A stretch of DNA of 64,000 bases from Cohnella abietis (GTDB lineage: Bacteria > Bacillota > Bacilli > Paenibacillales > Paenibacillaceae): the NCBI RefSeq assembly GCF_004295585.1, contig NZ_AP019400.1:2385501-2449500 (forward strand), given 5' to 3'. Positions 15,147-23,968 of the stretch are shown piece by piece. Position numbers and translations under genes: made by a program. Each line of letters starts with the position of its first letter. Within the stretch, counting starts at the first letter, position 1. The notes below the pieces were generated by a model. It did not search any database, was not told where the DNA came from, and worked only from the letters and a program-made list of their open reading frames with translations.

Positions 15147-16730
15147 TTATTTCGTTAACAACCAAGCGTCGATTTGCTTTTGCTTCTCGGCAATGATCTT
15201 GTCGAGGCCAGCTTGCTTCATACGTGCGTTGAACTTAGGAAGGAATACTTCAGGATCCACTGTTCCAGTTGCAATGCTAGGCAGCAACTCGTCTCTCACG
15301 TTCGCAACAGCTGCGATTTCTGTCTTGACTGGCTCAGCGTCGAAATTAAAGCCAAGGATTTTGCTCGGTACGCCAGAATCGTTATACTCTTTGAACAAAT
15401 CCCATTTCTTGGTGTTTTGTCCTTTTGTGAAATGATTCAGGAATTGGTTTCCGAACTCCCAGAAAGCATTAGGGAAATAGCCGGAATTTTGTCCAGTTAA
15501 GCCAGGTGCGAAATCAATAACGTTATCGACGTCTGTTCTCACAAAATGTGTACCTTCTACGCCGTAGTTAAGGATATTGTTGACGATAGGATCTGTATTT
15601 ACTAGCTCAAGGAACATCAAAGCGCGTTCAGGATTTTTGGATGACGATACTACTGCATTCATTGAACCTTGAGTGTCATTGGATGTGATAAAAGGTGTTG
15701 TAATAGAGAACTGTTCAAGCGGGAAGCCGTAGGATGCGCCTACTTCTTCATTAGCAAGTGGCTTTGTCGTTCCGCCTAGTAAGAAAACTTTCTTTCCTTT
15801 TCTATCTGGCGCGCCATCTTTTACGATTGCAGCATCTTTACGAACATATCCAGCTTTGTAGTACTTGTGCATTGTTTTGAATATCTCTTTATATTCGGGT
15901 GTTTCGTACTCATTAACTACAACTGTATCTTTGTTCTTGTACAGCATTCCGGGAATATTTTGATCGCCTACAGGATCAAAGTCAAGGAATGTCATAGCAA
16001 AGTTCATGTTATAAACCCCACCTAATGGAGAAACATTAGGGTCTTTTGCTTTTACTGTAGCTAAAATAGGTTCGAGATCTTCCAGTGTCGGTATTTTAGT
16101 CTGGAATGCTTTCAATTGGTCTTCCAAGCCATACTGCTTGGCAAGCTCCGTGCTATAAGCAAAGCCGTTCGTATGAGCGATTTCTTTACTTGTCGGGATA
16201 GCATAGATTTTTCCTGCAACTCTGGCGCCTTCAAAAAGAACCTTAGGTAAGTTTTCTACTGTTTTAGGAGCATATTTAGGCAGCAAATCGGTAATATCCG
16301 CGAAATATCCTTTGGCTACGCTTTGCGGGAATTGGCTCCAGCCTGCGGTGAACATAATATCTACATTAGAACCGGACGCGAGCAGAACAGGGAACTTATC
16401 CTTCCAGCTTCCCCAATCAACAAAGTTAAGATGTACAGTTGCGTTGATCTTGTCTTTCAAATAATCGTTTAGTGCTTTTTCAACTAGCTTAGTATCCTTT
16501 TGTGGAGCTGCTGGCAAATACCAGTTTAATTCAACAGGCGCAAGCTTCTCTTGCTCAGGTTCAGATGCTGTTTCAGTTGCTGCTTCAGTTGTACTTGCTG
16601 GTTGACTAGCTGTTTCTTTCGTTTCAGTAGCACTTGTCTTGTTGTTATTGGAGCCGCATCCCGTAAGAACCATGCTGAATGCAAATACGGATATCATGGC
16701 CCAAACTAATGCCTTTTTCGTAAAGCGCAT
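15147..16730 (-). CDS. extracellular solute-binding lipoprotein (LplA-type)
   Basis: About 527 residues. The signal peptide ends in VLTGC (Cys 25), followed by a Thr/Glu-rich linker. The body has the LplA/family 1 pattern: LNWYLPAAPQKDTKLVEKAL, DIMFTAGW and a C-terminal NARMKQAGLDKIIAEKQKQ. It binds an oligosaccharide outside the membrane and delivers it to the two permeases encoded just upstream. ATG 16730 has GAGGGGGA at 16736-16743. It is the last gene of the operon permease-permease-binding protein, ended by a terminator. Confidence 0.9.
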   Translation of the reverse strand: MRFTKKALVWAMISVFAFSMVLTGCGSNNNKTSATETKETASQPASTTEAATETASEPEQEKLAPVELNWYLPAAPQKDTKLVEKALNDYLKDKINATVHLNFVDWGSWKDKFPVLLASGSNVDIMFTAGWSQFPQSVAKGYFADITDLLPKYAPKTVENLPKVLFEGARVAGKIYAIPTSKEIAHTNGFAYSTELAKQYGLEDQLKAFQTKIPTLEDLEPILATVKAKDPNVSPLGGVYNMNFAMTFLDFDPVGDQNIPGMLYKNKDTVVVNEYETPEYKEIFKTMHKYYKAGYVRKDAAIVKDGAPDRKGKKVFLLGGTTKPLANEEVGASYGFPLEQFSITTPFITSNDTQGSMNAVVSSSKNPERALMFLELVNTDPIVNNILNYGVEGTHFVRTDVDNVIDFAPGLTGQNSGYFPNAFWEFGNQFLNHFTKGQNTKKWDLFKEYNDSGVPSKILGFNFDAEPVKTEIAAVANVRDELLPSIATGTVDPEVFLPKFNARMKQAGLDKIIAEKQKQIDAWLLTK

Positions 16731-16803
16731 CGTAATCCCCCTCAAAATTTGAAATATTTATTTACTAACCGTTTAGAAGCCTGTACACAGCGTCTAAATG
16801 GGA

Positions 16804-17724
16804 TTAGCCCTTAATTGCGCCTATCGTCAAGCCTTTGACAAAATACTTCTGAAAGAAAGGGAAAGCTAGAATGATGGGGCCAATTGTAACGATACATAAT
16901 GCCATTCTAGCACTTTGGCCTGGAAGATCAGCCATCGTCATTGCTCCCTGTCCTGATAGCGAAGATATCTGAATTAAATATTCCAACGTAGATTGAACCC
17001 GATACAGAAGGAACTGCAAAGGAATTAATTTTTCGTCGGTAATGTACAAAAGCGCTGTAAACCAGTCATTCCAGTAATGAAGAGTATTAAATAAGCCAAT
17101 CGTTGCCAGCGCGGGCGTCGATAGTCTTAGAATAATAGAGAAGAAAATTCGCCATTCTCCTGCGCCGTCGATCTTCGCGGCTTCCACGAGAGAGTCGGGG
17201 ATGCTGGAGGTGAAAAATGTTTTCATAATAATGACATACATTGGCGATACCAGCAAAGGAAAGATCAGAATAAATAGCGTATCGCTCCAGCCTAAGACAT
17301 TGGAATAGATCATGAACGTCGGAACGAGTCCGCCATTAAATAGCATTGTGAAAAATACCAAGAAGGAGAAAAAGTTTCTATATTTGAATTCCTTTCTTGA
17401 AATCACGTAAGCATACAGAGCGATGATAAACACGCTGAGAAGAGTTCCAGCAATTGTTATGAATAAGGAAACGCCATAGGATCTAATAATTTGCTCAGTG
17501 TCGCTAAAAATATATTCATAAGCTTGAAAGCTGAATTCTTTCGGAAAAAAGCTGTATCCGTTCGCAGTTAGTGTGCTCTCGCTCGTAATGGATACCATGA
17601 ATATTAGAATGAGAGGTCCAATACACAAGGCTACGAAAAGAACAAAGATCATATGAAAGAGAATGTTTGTCGGTGTGGAGATTTGATTTTCAATATTCGA
17701 TTTCTTTTTAGCTATCGAAGCCAT
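16804..17724 (-). CDS. sugar ABC transporter permease (LplC/YtcP, MalG-type)
   Basis: About 306 residues with six predicted membrane helices. The EAA loop EAAKIDGAGEWRIFFSIILRL contacts the ATPase. The ending KYFVKGLTIGAIKG is typical of MalG-type partners. AGAGGTGA precedes the ATG. The operon has no ATPase gene, as usual for LplABC-type systems, which share an MsmX-like ATPase encoded elsewhere. Confidence 0.92.
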   Translation of the reverse strand: MASIAKKKSNIENQISTPTNILFHMIFVLFVALCIGPLILIFMVSITSESTLTANGYSFFPKEFSFQAYEYIFSDTEQIIRSYGVSLFITIAGTLLSVFIIALYAYVISRKEFKYRNFFSFLVFFTMLFNGGLVPTFMIYSNVLGWSDTLFILIFPLLVSPMYVIIMKTFFTSSIPDSLVEAAKIDGAGEWRIFFSIILRLSTPALATIGLFNTLHYWNDWFTALLYITDEKLIPLQFLLYRVQSTLEYLIQISSLSGQGAMTMADLPGQSARMALCIVTIGPIILAFPFFQKYFVKGLTIGAIKG

Positions 17725-17747
17725 AGGAGTTCACCTCTTACAAATTA

Positions 17748-18707
17748 TTAGAACAACACATGATCTTTGTTTATTTTTTTGACAATGAGATTGGCTCCAA
17801 GCACCAGCACTAAGCCTACGAAAGCCTGATACAGTCCTACTGCGGTTGACATGCTAGGATCGCCCATGACTCTTAAGGCATTGAACACGTAGGTGTCGAT
17901 GACAAGGGTCACCGGATAAAGTGCGCCTGAATTCTGAGTGACTTGAAAGAATAGGCCGAAGTCCGCGAAAAATATTCTTCCAATAGATAATAGAGTTAAG
18001 ATAATCATTAAGGGTGTTAATAAAGGAACCGTGATATTAATAGCTTGCTTCCACTTATTGGCTCCATCGATAACGGCTGCTTCGTATAATTCCGTATCAA
18101 TGCTGGATATTCCAGCGAAATAGATAATGGTGTTAAATCCTAGTGTTTTCCATATGGTGACCAATGGGAGAATATAGAGCCAGTATTTAGGTTCCGAGTA
18201 CCATGCAATCGCTTCAAACCCTAGTGGCTCGACAATGTATTTATTAATAAAACCGGCGTCAATACTGAAGAATGCGAAAGCAAGGAAAGAAACGACGACC
18301 CACGACATGAATTGAGGTAAAAACATGGCCGTCTGATAAAATTTGGCGAGCTTGCTATTTCTTATCTCGTTTAGCATGATGGCGCTCGGAACAGCGGTTA
18401 CCAATGTTAGGATAATAAAAAGGCCGTTGAATAAGATCGTGTTGCGGGTAACGCTAAAGCCATAGGAGGTGTTGAGGAAAAATTCGAAATTCTTAAACCC
18501 AACCCATTCGCTTGAAAACAAGCTTGTGATAAAGTTTCCTGAACTCATCTTAAAGTCTTTGAATGCCAATATTACACCGAACATCGGAAGGTAATTATTG
18601 ATTATCAAAACGGTCAGTACAGGGATCAGCATAATAAATAAGGCTTTGTTTTTGTTCAATTCATGAAATAAGGAATTTGATTTCTTCCGACCGCTCAGCT
18701 TGAGCAT
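17748..18707 (-). CDS. sugar ABC transporter permease (LplB, MalF-type)
   Basis: About 319 residues and six membrane helices. The EAA loop reads EAAVIDGANKWKQAINITVPL. ATG 18707 is chosen because GGAG at 18716-18719 is 8 bases upstream; a GTG at 18716 would overlap that site. First gene of the operon. A 43-bp motif shared with the GH9 gene lies 66 bases upstream. Confidence 0.92.
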   Translation of the reverse strand: MLKLSGRKKSNSLFHELNKNKALFIMLIPVLTVLIINNYLPMFGVILAFKDFKMSSGNFITSLFSSEWVGFKNFEFFLNTSYGFSVTRNTILFNGLFIILTLVTAVPSAIMLNEIRNSKLAKFYQTAMFLPQFMSWVVVSFLAFAFFSIDAGFINKYIVEPLGFEAIAWYSEPKYWLYILPLVTIWKTLGFNTIIYFAGISSIDTELYEAAVIDGANKWKQAINITVPLLTPLMIILTLLSIGRIFFADFGLFFQVTQNSGALYPVTLVIDTYVFNALRVMGDPSMSTAVGLYQAFVGLVLVLGANLIVKKINKDHVLF

Positions 18708-18772
18708 GATTGCCACTCCGTTTCTCTCTCTGTCTTTGCTTTACTGTTCCTATTATGGTTTCTATCCCCGTT

Positions 18773-18816
18773 AGGGTAAATGGACTCATCTATAGGGGAG
18801 TGTAAAATTCTATACT
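18773..18816 (-). promoter_or_regulatory. candidate YesN-type operator upstream of permease operon
   Basis: This segment and 27926-27968 agree at 35 of 43 positions, including AGGGTAAATGGACT, CTATA and GTAAAAT blocks. On the minus strand each contains TTTACMCT and TTTACCCT direct repeats starting 26 bases apart. Both copies lie upstream of minus-strand genes for polysaccharide use, near the gene pair for a YesM/YesN system. Operator function is inferred. Confidence 0.6.
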
Positions 18817-18857
18817 CTTTTTATGCAGGGAGAACAGAGACAAGGTTATGCAACAAT

Positions 18858-18901
18858 ACGCGAAATGGCACGATCGTTTAAACGATCGTGCCATTTCGCG
18901 T
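18858..18901. repeat. perfect 44-bp palindrome
   Basis: Two 22-base arms match exactly with no spacer, centred on GTTTAAAC at 18876-18883; the left arm begins ACGCGAAATGGCACG. It lies between the solute-binding gene ending at 18937 and the permease operon promoter. It may work as a terminator/RNA hairpin, although the T tract is weak, or form a cruciform. Confidence 0.9.
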
Positions 18902-18936
18902 TGCGGAAGAGACTGTCGGGAGCTGCGCGATAGGAT

Positions 18937-20361
18937 TCATTTAAGACCCATAGGGTTTAGAGGATTAAAGTTGGGAAAATAATAATGGTTAATGTTTACC
19001 GTCTTTGAAGTCACTGCTATATCAAGCAATGTATTCAGACGGCTGCTTTCCTCGAGCAACGATGGATCGTCTTGATTTCCTACGAGAGCTTCCTGATAGA
19101 TTTTTTTGCGCGACCATTCTTCTAAGCTAAGTGGTGTATCGGGATAGACGGAATCATTGGGACTAGGCAGAAACTGTCGAAAATGCGAAGTGCCCATTTG
19201 AACGGTCAGGTCGCTCGCTTGTCTTTTAATAACAGGAATCATGCTGCTATGGGCGAACAATTGACCAATGTATTCATCAGAGTAGAGAAATTCCCACACC
19301 TTGGCTGCTTCTTTCGGGTAAGCTGTCCCCGAGCCCACGACATTCCAACCTGCTGTATCGATTTTAATTGCGCCTTTGCCTATACTTGCATTGTCTATCG
19401 CCGGAGGTAGGGCAACGCCCCAATCGCTCTTCGGAGAGAATTGGTCAAAGAGCAGAGAGGCTTGCCAGCTGGAGGCGATCATCATACCGATGTTACCGTC
19501 TGCGAATTGTGCCATGGCTTGACTGCTCTTCATGTTCTCCATTCCCGGAAAGACGCCGCCGTTATCATTCAGCTCTTTCATGGTTTTGAGCCAAGGCTTA
19601 TATACGGTCAAATCGTACTTTCCTGCCTTATAGTCGTAAAAATGCACTCCGCTGTACCCGTTTATGGCTTCCATAGGCTGAACGAAATCCATCCATACTT
19701 CTCCCATGGGCATCGCAATACCATATTTGCTTCTACCGATTTCGTTATTGCTAATGATTTGAGCTGCTTCCACCAGCTTGGAGAAAGTCCTTGGTGGAAA
19801 GTCGGAATCTAGACCAGCTTCTCTAAATAAATCCTTATTGTAAATTAGCCTGTAAGTCAGTTGATTGGAGGGAAGAGAATACATGTGATCTAGGCTGTCT
19901 AAGAGCTCCCTAGAGGAGTTTACGGCCCAGTCGGGAAAGGAAGATAAAAACGCAGGGCTTATCATTGGAGAAAGATCGGTTACCCATTCCTTAGTGATAT
20001 AGCTGTTTAGCCACTCTCTTGGGAGCTCATATACATCAGGACCACTTCCGGATGCGTTCAGTCTGTTCAGCGTTTCAATGTATCTATCAAGAGGGATATT
20101 AAGTAAATCAATTTGAATATTTTCCTTGTTATTCTCATTAAATTTGCTGATCGCTTCTTCTACGAATTTCGTTGAAGGAACTGACCATTGGGCGAATTGA
20201 ATATGGATTTTAGCGGGTTGCGAATTCATCGAAGTCTCTACATCTTTCTGTACTGTAGCTTCCTCTTTATACAACTCGTCATTGCTACATCCAACGCCTA
20301 AACAGGTTAGCAACGTTATCGATAGGCTTAAGACAACGAACCATCTGCGTTTATTTTTCAT
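18937..20361 (-). CDS. extracellular solute-binding lipoprotein (family 1)
   Basis: About 474 residues. The signal peptide ends in LGVGC (Cys 25). Family 1 sugar-binding features include IQFAQWSVPSTKFVEEAISKF at the start and GNIGMMIASSWQASLLFDQF in the middle. It is separated from the permease operon by the 44-bp palindrome and is divergent from the sensor kinase gene. It could be a second receptor for the same transporter or a receptor feeding the YesM-type sensor (inference). ATG 20361 follows GAGGTGAGAG. Confidence 0.88.
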   Translation of the reverse strand: MKNKRRWFVVLSLSITLLTCLGVGCSNDELYKEEATVQKDVETSMNSQPAKIHIQFAQWSVPSTKFVEEAISKFNENNKENIQIDLLNIPLDRYIETLNRLNASGSGPDVYELPREWLNSYITKEWVTDLSPMISPAFLSSFPDWAVNSSRELLDSLDHMYSLPSNQLTYRLIYNKDLFREAGLDSDFPPRTFSKLVEAAQIISNNEIGRSKYGIAMPMGEVWMDFVQPMEAINGYSGVHFYDYKAGKYDLTVYKPWLKTMKELNDNGGVFPGMENMKSSQAMAQFADGNIGMMIASSWQASLLFDQFSPKSDWGVALPPAIDNASIGKGAIKIDTAGWNVVGSGTAYPKEAAKVWEFLYSDEYIGQLFAHSSMIPVIKRQASDLTVQMGTSHFRQFLPSPNDSVYPDTPLSLEEWSRKKIYQEALVGNQDDPSLLEESSRLNTLLDIAVTSKTVNINHYYFPNFNPLNPMGLK

Positions 20362-20519
20362 TCTCTCACCTCTAGTGACCCTATTCATTTCATGTTGCGT
20401 TTTGGTTATTATTGTATTATATATTAAATGCAAACGATTTAAATAATTCTTTTTCAGCTAAATTCTAGTTGGGTTCTCTTTTAAAACCATCGCTATTCTC
20501 GGAAAAGGAGAGAGCCATT

Positions 20520-22301
20520 ATGCCGTCTGAAAGACTGAGGACAAAATTCTTTAATAAGTTTCTTTTTACAATGAGTATAAGAAGTAGGCTACTACTATAT
20601 TTCATCTTTCTTATCATGCTGCCAACCTCGATTATTTCGGTGACGATATATAATAAATCGAAGGATATTATTACCCATAAAATCAATTCCTCTCTGGAAG
20701 AAAAGTTAAATATTATTGCTTCCAACATTACACAAAAGTTTCAGGCTGTTAATAACACCTCCTCCGAAATTTATATGAATAGTGATCTCATTCATATTCT
20801 GTCGTCACAACGCCCAAGCGATACGACGGGAATTATTAGCGAGATGTCGAATATGGACAAGCTGCTTTCGAATTATACTGTGACGAATAATGCGCAAGAT
20901 TTATTGCTCCCTAGAATCTATCTCTTTAATCGACCTGAATATCTATTGCACAGCTTTACGAATAAGGTGTCCGACCTCAGTCTGATCGAGAAGGAAAAGT
21001 GGTATACGCTGCTGCCTAACAGGGCTGAATATACGATTGTGGGATTGGATGAGGTGGTCGTTTCCTCTGTAAAGATCAAAACGATAAAGATCGCGAAACG
21101 GTTATTCGGACTTGATGATATGAGCATTAAATTCAGTGGTGTGCTTACCGTAGATATCGGAGCCGAATATTTTAATACCATCCTTGACCAATCCAAACCG
21201 ACGATTGGTAGCTCAGCTTTCATCATAGACGATAACAAATCGATTATTATTAGCTCCGACGAGACCTTACTAGGAACCGTGTTCGAGCCGAACAAACGTG
21301 ATAATATCCTATCAGCCTCTGAAAGAATAGAACCGTTAAACTGGACTCTCGTTTCTTTAACCCCTATGAATGAGTTAAATGGTGAATTGATTTCCTTCAA
21401 TAAGGTCATCTATACTGTCATCATTATTTGTGGGATTGTTGCCTTTTTGATGGCCCTGTTCCTATCGGAAAATATTTCTTATCCGATCCGCAAGCTGGTT
21501 AAATCTATGAGAGTTGTACAACGTGGTAATTTTGATATCACCTTGGAATACAAAAGGAATGACGAGTTTGCATATTTATTTCATTCCTACACGAAGATGG
21601 TCGGAGATATTAAAGAGCTCATTGATAAGCTCTATGTGAGTGAGGTTATGAAGAAGGAAGCCGAGCTTAAAGCGCTACAGGCTCAGATCAACCCTCATTT
21701 CCTCTACAATACGCTAGATTCCGTGAATTGGATGGCATTAGAGCTTAATGCGACACGGATAAGCACCATGGTTACTTCACTGTCCAATTTTTTCAGATAT
21801 AGCCTGAGTAAGGGAGAAACGATCATTTCTCTACGGGAAGAAAAGCTACAAGTGGAAAGCTATTTAATTATCCAAAAAATTCGTTTTCAGGAGAAAATGG
21901 ACTACTCGATCGATTTTGCTAGCGACATTCTCGATAATCTGACTGTAAAGCTGATTTTACAGCCAATCGTAGAAAATGCGATTTTGCATGGTATCAATCA
22001 GGTGCGAGGCAAAGGAATGATTGTGATAACGGGTTCTAAAAGCGACTCCATTATCGAAATACGAGTCAGCGACAACGGAGCAGGCGCCGATATCGATGAG
22101 CTTAACTCTATCGTGGACAATCGCAGCCATTCGGCCTCATTTGCCTTGAAAAACGTCAATGAAAGAATAAAGCATTATTTCGGGAGCGAGTACGGAATTC
22201 GCTTCTCTAGCAATGAAGATGCAGGCATTACGGTCATCGTGAGGTTTCCCGCGGTCAAAACAATGGAGGGATTATATGTTAACAATGATCATAGCGGATG
22301 A
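20520..22301 (+). CDS. YesM-type sensor histidine kinase
   Basis: About 593 residues. TM1 (about 22-42), an extracellular dCache-like sensing region, TM2 (about 296-318), a HAMP linker, the His-kinase box LKALQAQINPHFLYNTLDS with phospho-His near 392, and a GHKL domain (N box PIVENAILHGI, later SDNGAGAD). This is the PF06580-type architecture of carbohydrate sensors. ATG 20520 has AGGAGAG at good spacing. It overlaps the response regulator gene by 26 bases, so the pair is co-translated. Likely controls the transporter and GH9 genes around it. Confidence 0.92.
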   Translation: MPSERLRTKFFNKFLFTMSIRSRLLLYFIFLIMLPTSIISVTIYNKSKDIITHKINSSLEEKLNIIASNITQKFQAVNNTSSEIYMNSDLIHILSSQRPSDTTGIISEMSNMDKLLSNYTVTNNAQDLLLPRIYLFNRPEYLLHSFTNKVSDLSLIEKEKWYTLLPNRAEYTIVGLDEVVVSSVKIKTIKIAKRLFGLDDMSIKFSGVLTVDIGAEYFNTILDQSKPTIGSSAFIIDDNKSIIISSDETLLGTVFEPNKRDNILSASERIEPLNWTLVSLTPMNELNGELISFNKVIYTVIIICGIVAFLMALFLSENISYPIRKLVKSMRVVQRGNFDITLEYKRNDEFAYLFHSYTKMVGDIKELIDKLYVSEVMKKEAELKALQAQINPHFLYNTLDSVNWMALELNATRISTMVTSLSNFFRYSLSKGETIISLREEKLQVESYLIIQKIRFQEKMDYSIDFASDILDNLTVKLILQPIVENAILHGINQVRGKGMIVITGSKSDSIIEIRVSDNGAGADIDELNSIVDNRSHSASFALKNVNERIKHYFGSEYGIRFSSNEDAGITVIVRFPAVKTMEGLYVNNDHSG

Positions 22302-23892
22302 TGAATCCATTGTTAGGCAGGGACTAAAAAACATAGTGCGTTGGAATGATCTCGGAATAGAAGTCATCGCTGAAGCCAGGGATGGACAGGAAGCCTATGA
22401 GCTATGCCAGCAGCTTCATCCTGACATTCTCTTCACTGATATCCGTATGCCCTTAATGGACGGGCTAGAGGTGGCCATGAAGCTGGAGGAGCAGGGGAGT
22501 GATATCCGAGTTGTTCTGATCAGCGGTGCCCAGGATTTCAACTATGCCAAAACCGCGCTTGATATTAAGGCGGAAGGGTACGTGCTAAAACCCGTTATTG
22601 TGGACGAGCTTAACGAAGTGATTAGAAAAGTAGTCAACCGGATCAAGCTTGAACGAAAGCAACAGTCTGAGATGACACATCTTAAGCGACAGATTCATGA
22701 GCATTTTCCACTTATCCGGAATAATTTTCTGAGAAACTTGGCTAGTGGCGTATATGTTAACGCAACCTCAATTCAAAATAAATTAGATTATTTCCAAATC
22801 CCTATTCAGTCCGACGAAAGTCTTCTTGTATCCTCTCTGCAAATTGACGACTACGATAATAGGATCGAGAACCTGTCTGAGGAGGATAAGCAGCTTCTAA
22901 GCTTTGGAGTTACTAATATTATTGAAGAGATAGTTACCAACTATAACTCGGGAATAAGCTTCGGTATGAGCGAGAATGAATTTGTCCAGATCTATCATCA
23001 AAGCGCACTTTCTAACAGGAAATATACCGAAATATGTGCAGAAATCGCTTTGTGCTTGAAAAACTTCCTGAAAGTATCCGTTTCTATCGGAATTGGAAGG
23101 CCGATTGACAAGATATCATTGGTTCATACCTCCTTGGAAGACGCACGGTCCGCTTTGCAGTACAAATTCTATACGGGTCATAACTCTATCTTGGATATTA
23201 GCGATATCGATATCTTGAACGATACTCCTAACGAGAGCATCATTTCCTCCGAGCTATACGAGAATGAGAACAGATTAATGGGGTATATCAAGCTCGGGGA
23301 TGTGGAAGGGGTCACGGAAACGATTAACGGCATATTCGACCATCTCTGTAATGGTAGGTCCATGACCGTGGAATACGTACAGGGAGTATGCTTCGAAATG
23401 GCATGTATCGCGTCTAGAACCGTTCAGGATCTCGGGGAAAGTATGGATAGTATCGCGGATGAGCGTTCCGTCGTTCTTGATGCGATCTATAGTAAGGAAA
23501 CTATTGCGGACCTCAAAAGCTACATGTCGAATCTTTTTATAATCATCGCCGAATATTTCTCGAAAAAGTATAATCAGAAGAGTGCTAAAGTCATCCGAAA
23601 GATTAAAGATATTATAGATCAGAAATATAGCGGGGACATTAGCGTCGTCAAAATCTCTCAAGAAATCTATTTAACTCCCAACTATCTCAGCATGATCTTT
23701 AAACAGGATACAGGGGAAACGATCTCCGAATATATCACGAAGGTTCGCATGGAGCATGCCAAAAATTTGCTCAAAACGACCGATTTGAAAATTCTTGAAA
23801 TTGCGGAGAAGGTCGGATACGACGACCCTCATTATTTTAGCAAAGCCTTCAAAAAGTATAGCGGAATTCATCCACAGAAGCATCGGCTATAG
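22276..23892 (+). CDS. YesN-type response regulator, AraC output
   Basis: About 538 residues. Receiver domain with phospho-acceptor D55 in ILFTDIRMPLMDG and conserved Lys in GYVLKP. A long middle domain of the type usual in YesN proteins. A C-terminal AraC/XylS double helix-turn-helix (VVKISQEIYLTPNYLSMIFK, then ILEIAEKVGYDDPHYFSKAF). GGAGGG precedes ATG 22276. The likely DNA targets are the motif copies at 18773 and 27926. Confidence 0.93.
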   Translation: MLTMIIADDESIVRQGLKNIVRWNDLGIEVIAEARDGQEAYELCQQLHPDILFTDIRMPLMDGLEVAMKLEEQGSDIRVVLISGAQDFNYAKTALDIKAEGYVLKPVIVDELNEVIRKVVNRIKLERKQQSEMTHLKRQIHEHFPLIRNNFLRNLASGVYVNATSIQNKLDYFQIPIQSDESLLVSSLQIDDYDNRIENLSEEDKQLLSFGVTNIIEEIVTNYNSGISFGMSENEFVQIYHQSALSNRKYTEICAEIALCLKNFLKVSVSIGIGRPIDKISLVHTSLEDARSALQYKFYTGHNSILDISDIDILNDTPNESIISSELYENENRLMGYIKLGDVEGVTETINGIFDHLCNGRSMTVEYVQGVCFEMACIASRTVQDLGESMDSIADERSVVLDAIYSKETIADLKSYMSNLFIIIAEYFSKKYNQKSAKVIRKIKDIIDQKYSGDISVVKISQEIYLTPNYLSMIFKQDTGETISEYITKVRMEHAKNLLKTTDLKILEIAEKVGYDDPHYFSKAFKKYSGIHPQKHRL

Positions 23893-23903
23893 TCTGTGAC
23901 TAA

Positions 23904-23944
23904 AGAAGAGAAGCTGCCCATAGTTAAGGGACAGCTTCTCTTCG
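23904..23944. terminator. bidirectional terminator
   Basis: GAAGAGAAGCTGCCC pairs with GGGACAGCTTCTCTTC. Serves the regulator gene (+) and the GH9 gene (-). Confidence 0.8.
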
Positions 23945-23968
23945 TTGTACGGGTACGCAGATTACTGC

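Noticed and set aside
15147..18707. Complete ABC importer
   Set aside because: No ATPase gene is present. LplABC-type systems usually borrow an MsmX-like ATPase encoded elsewhere, so this is normal rather than a defect.
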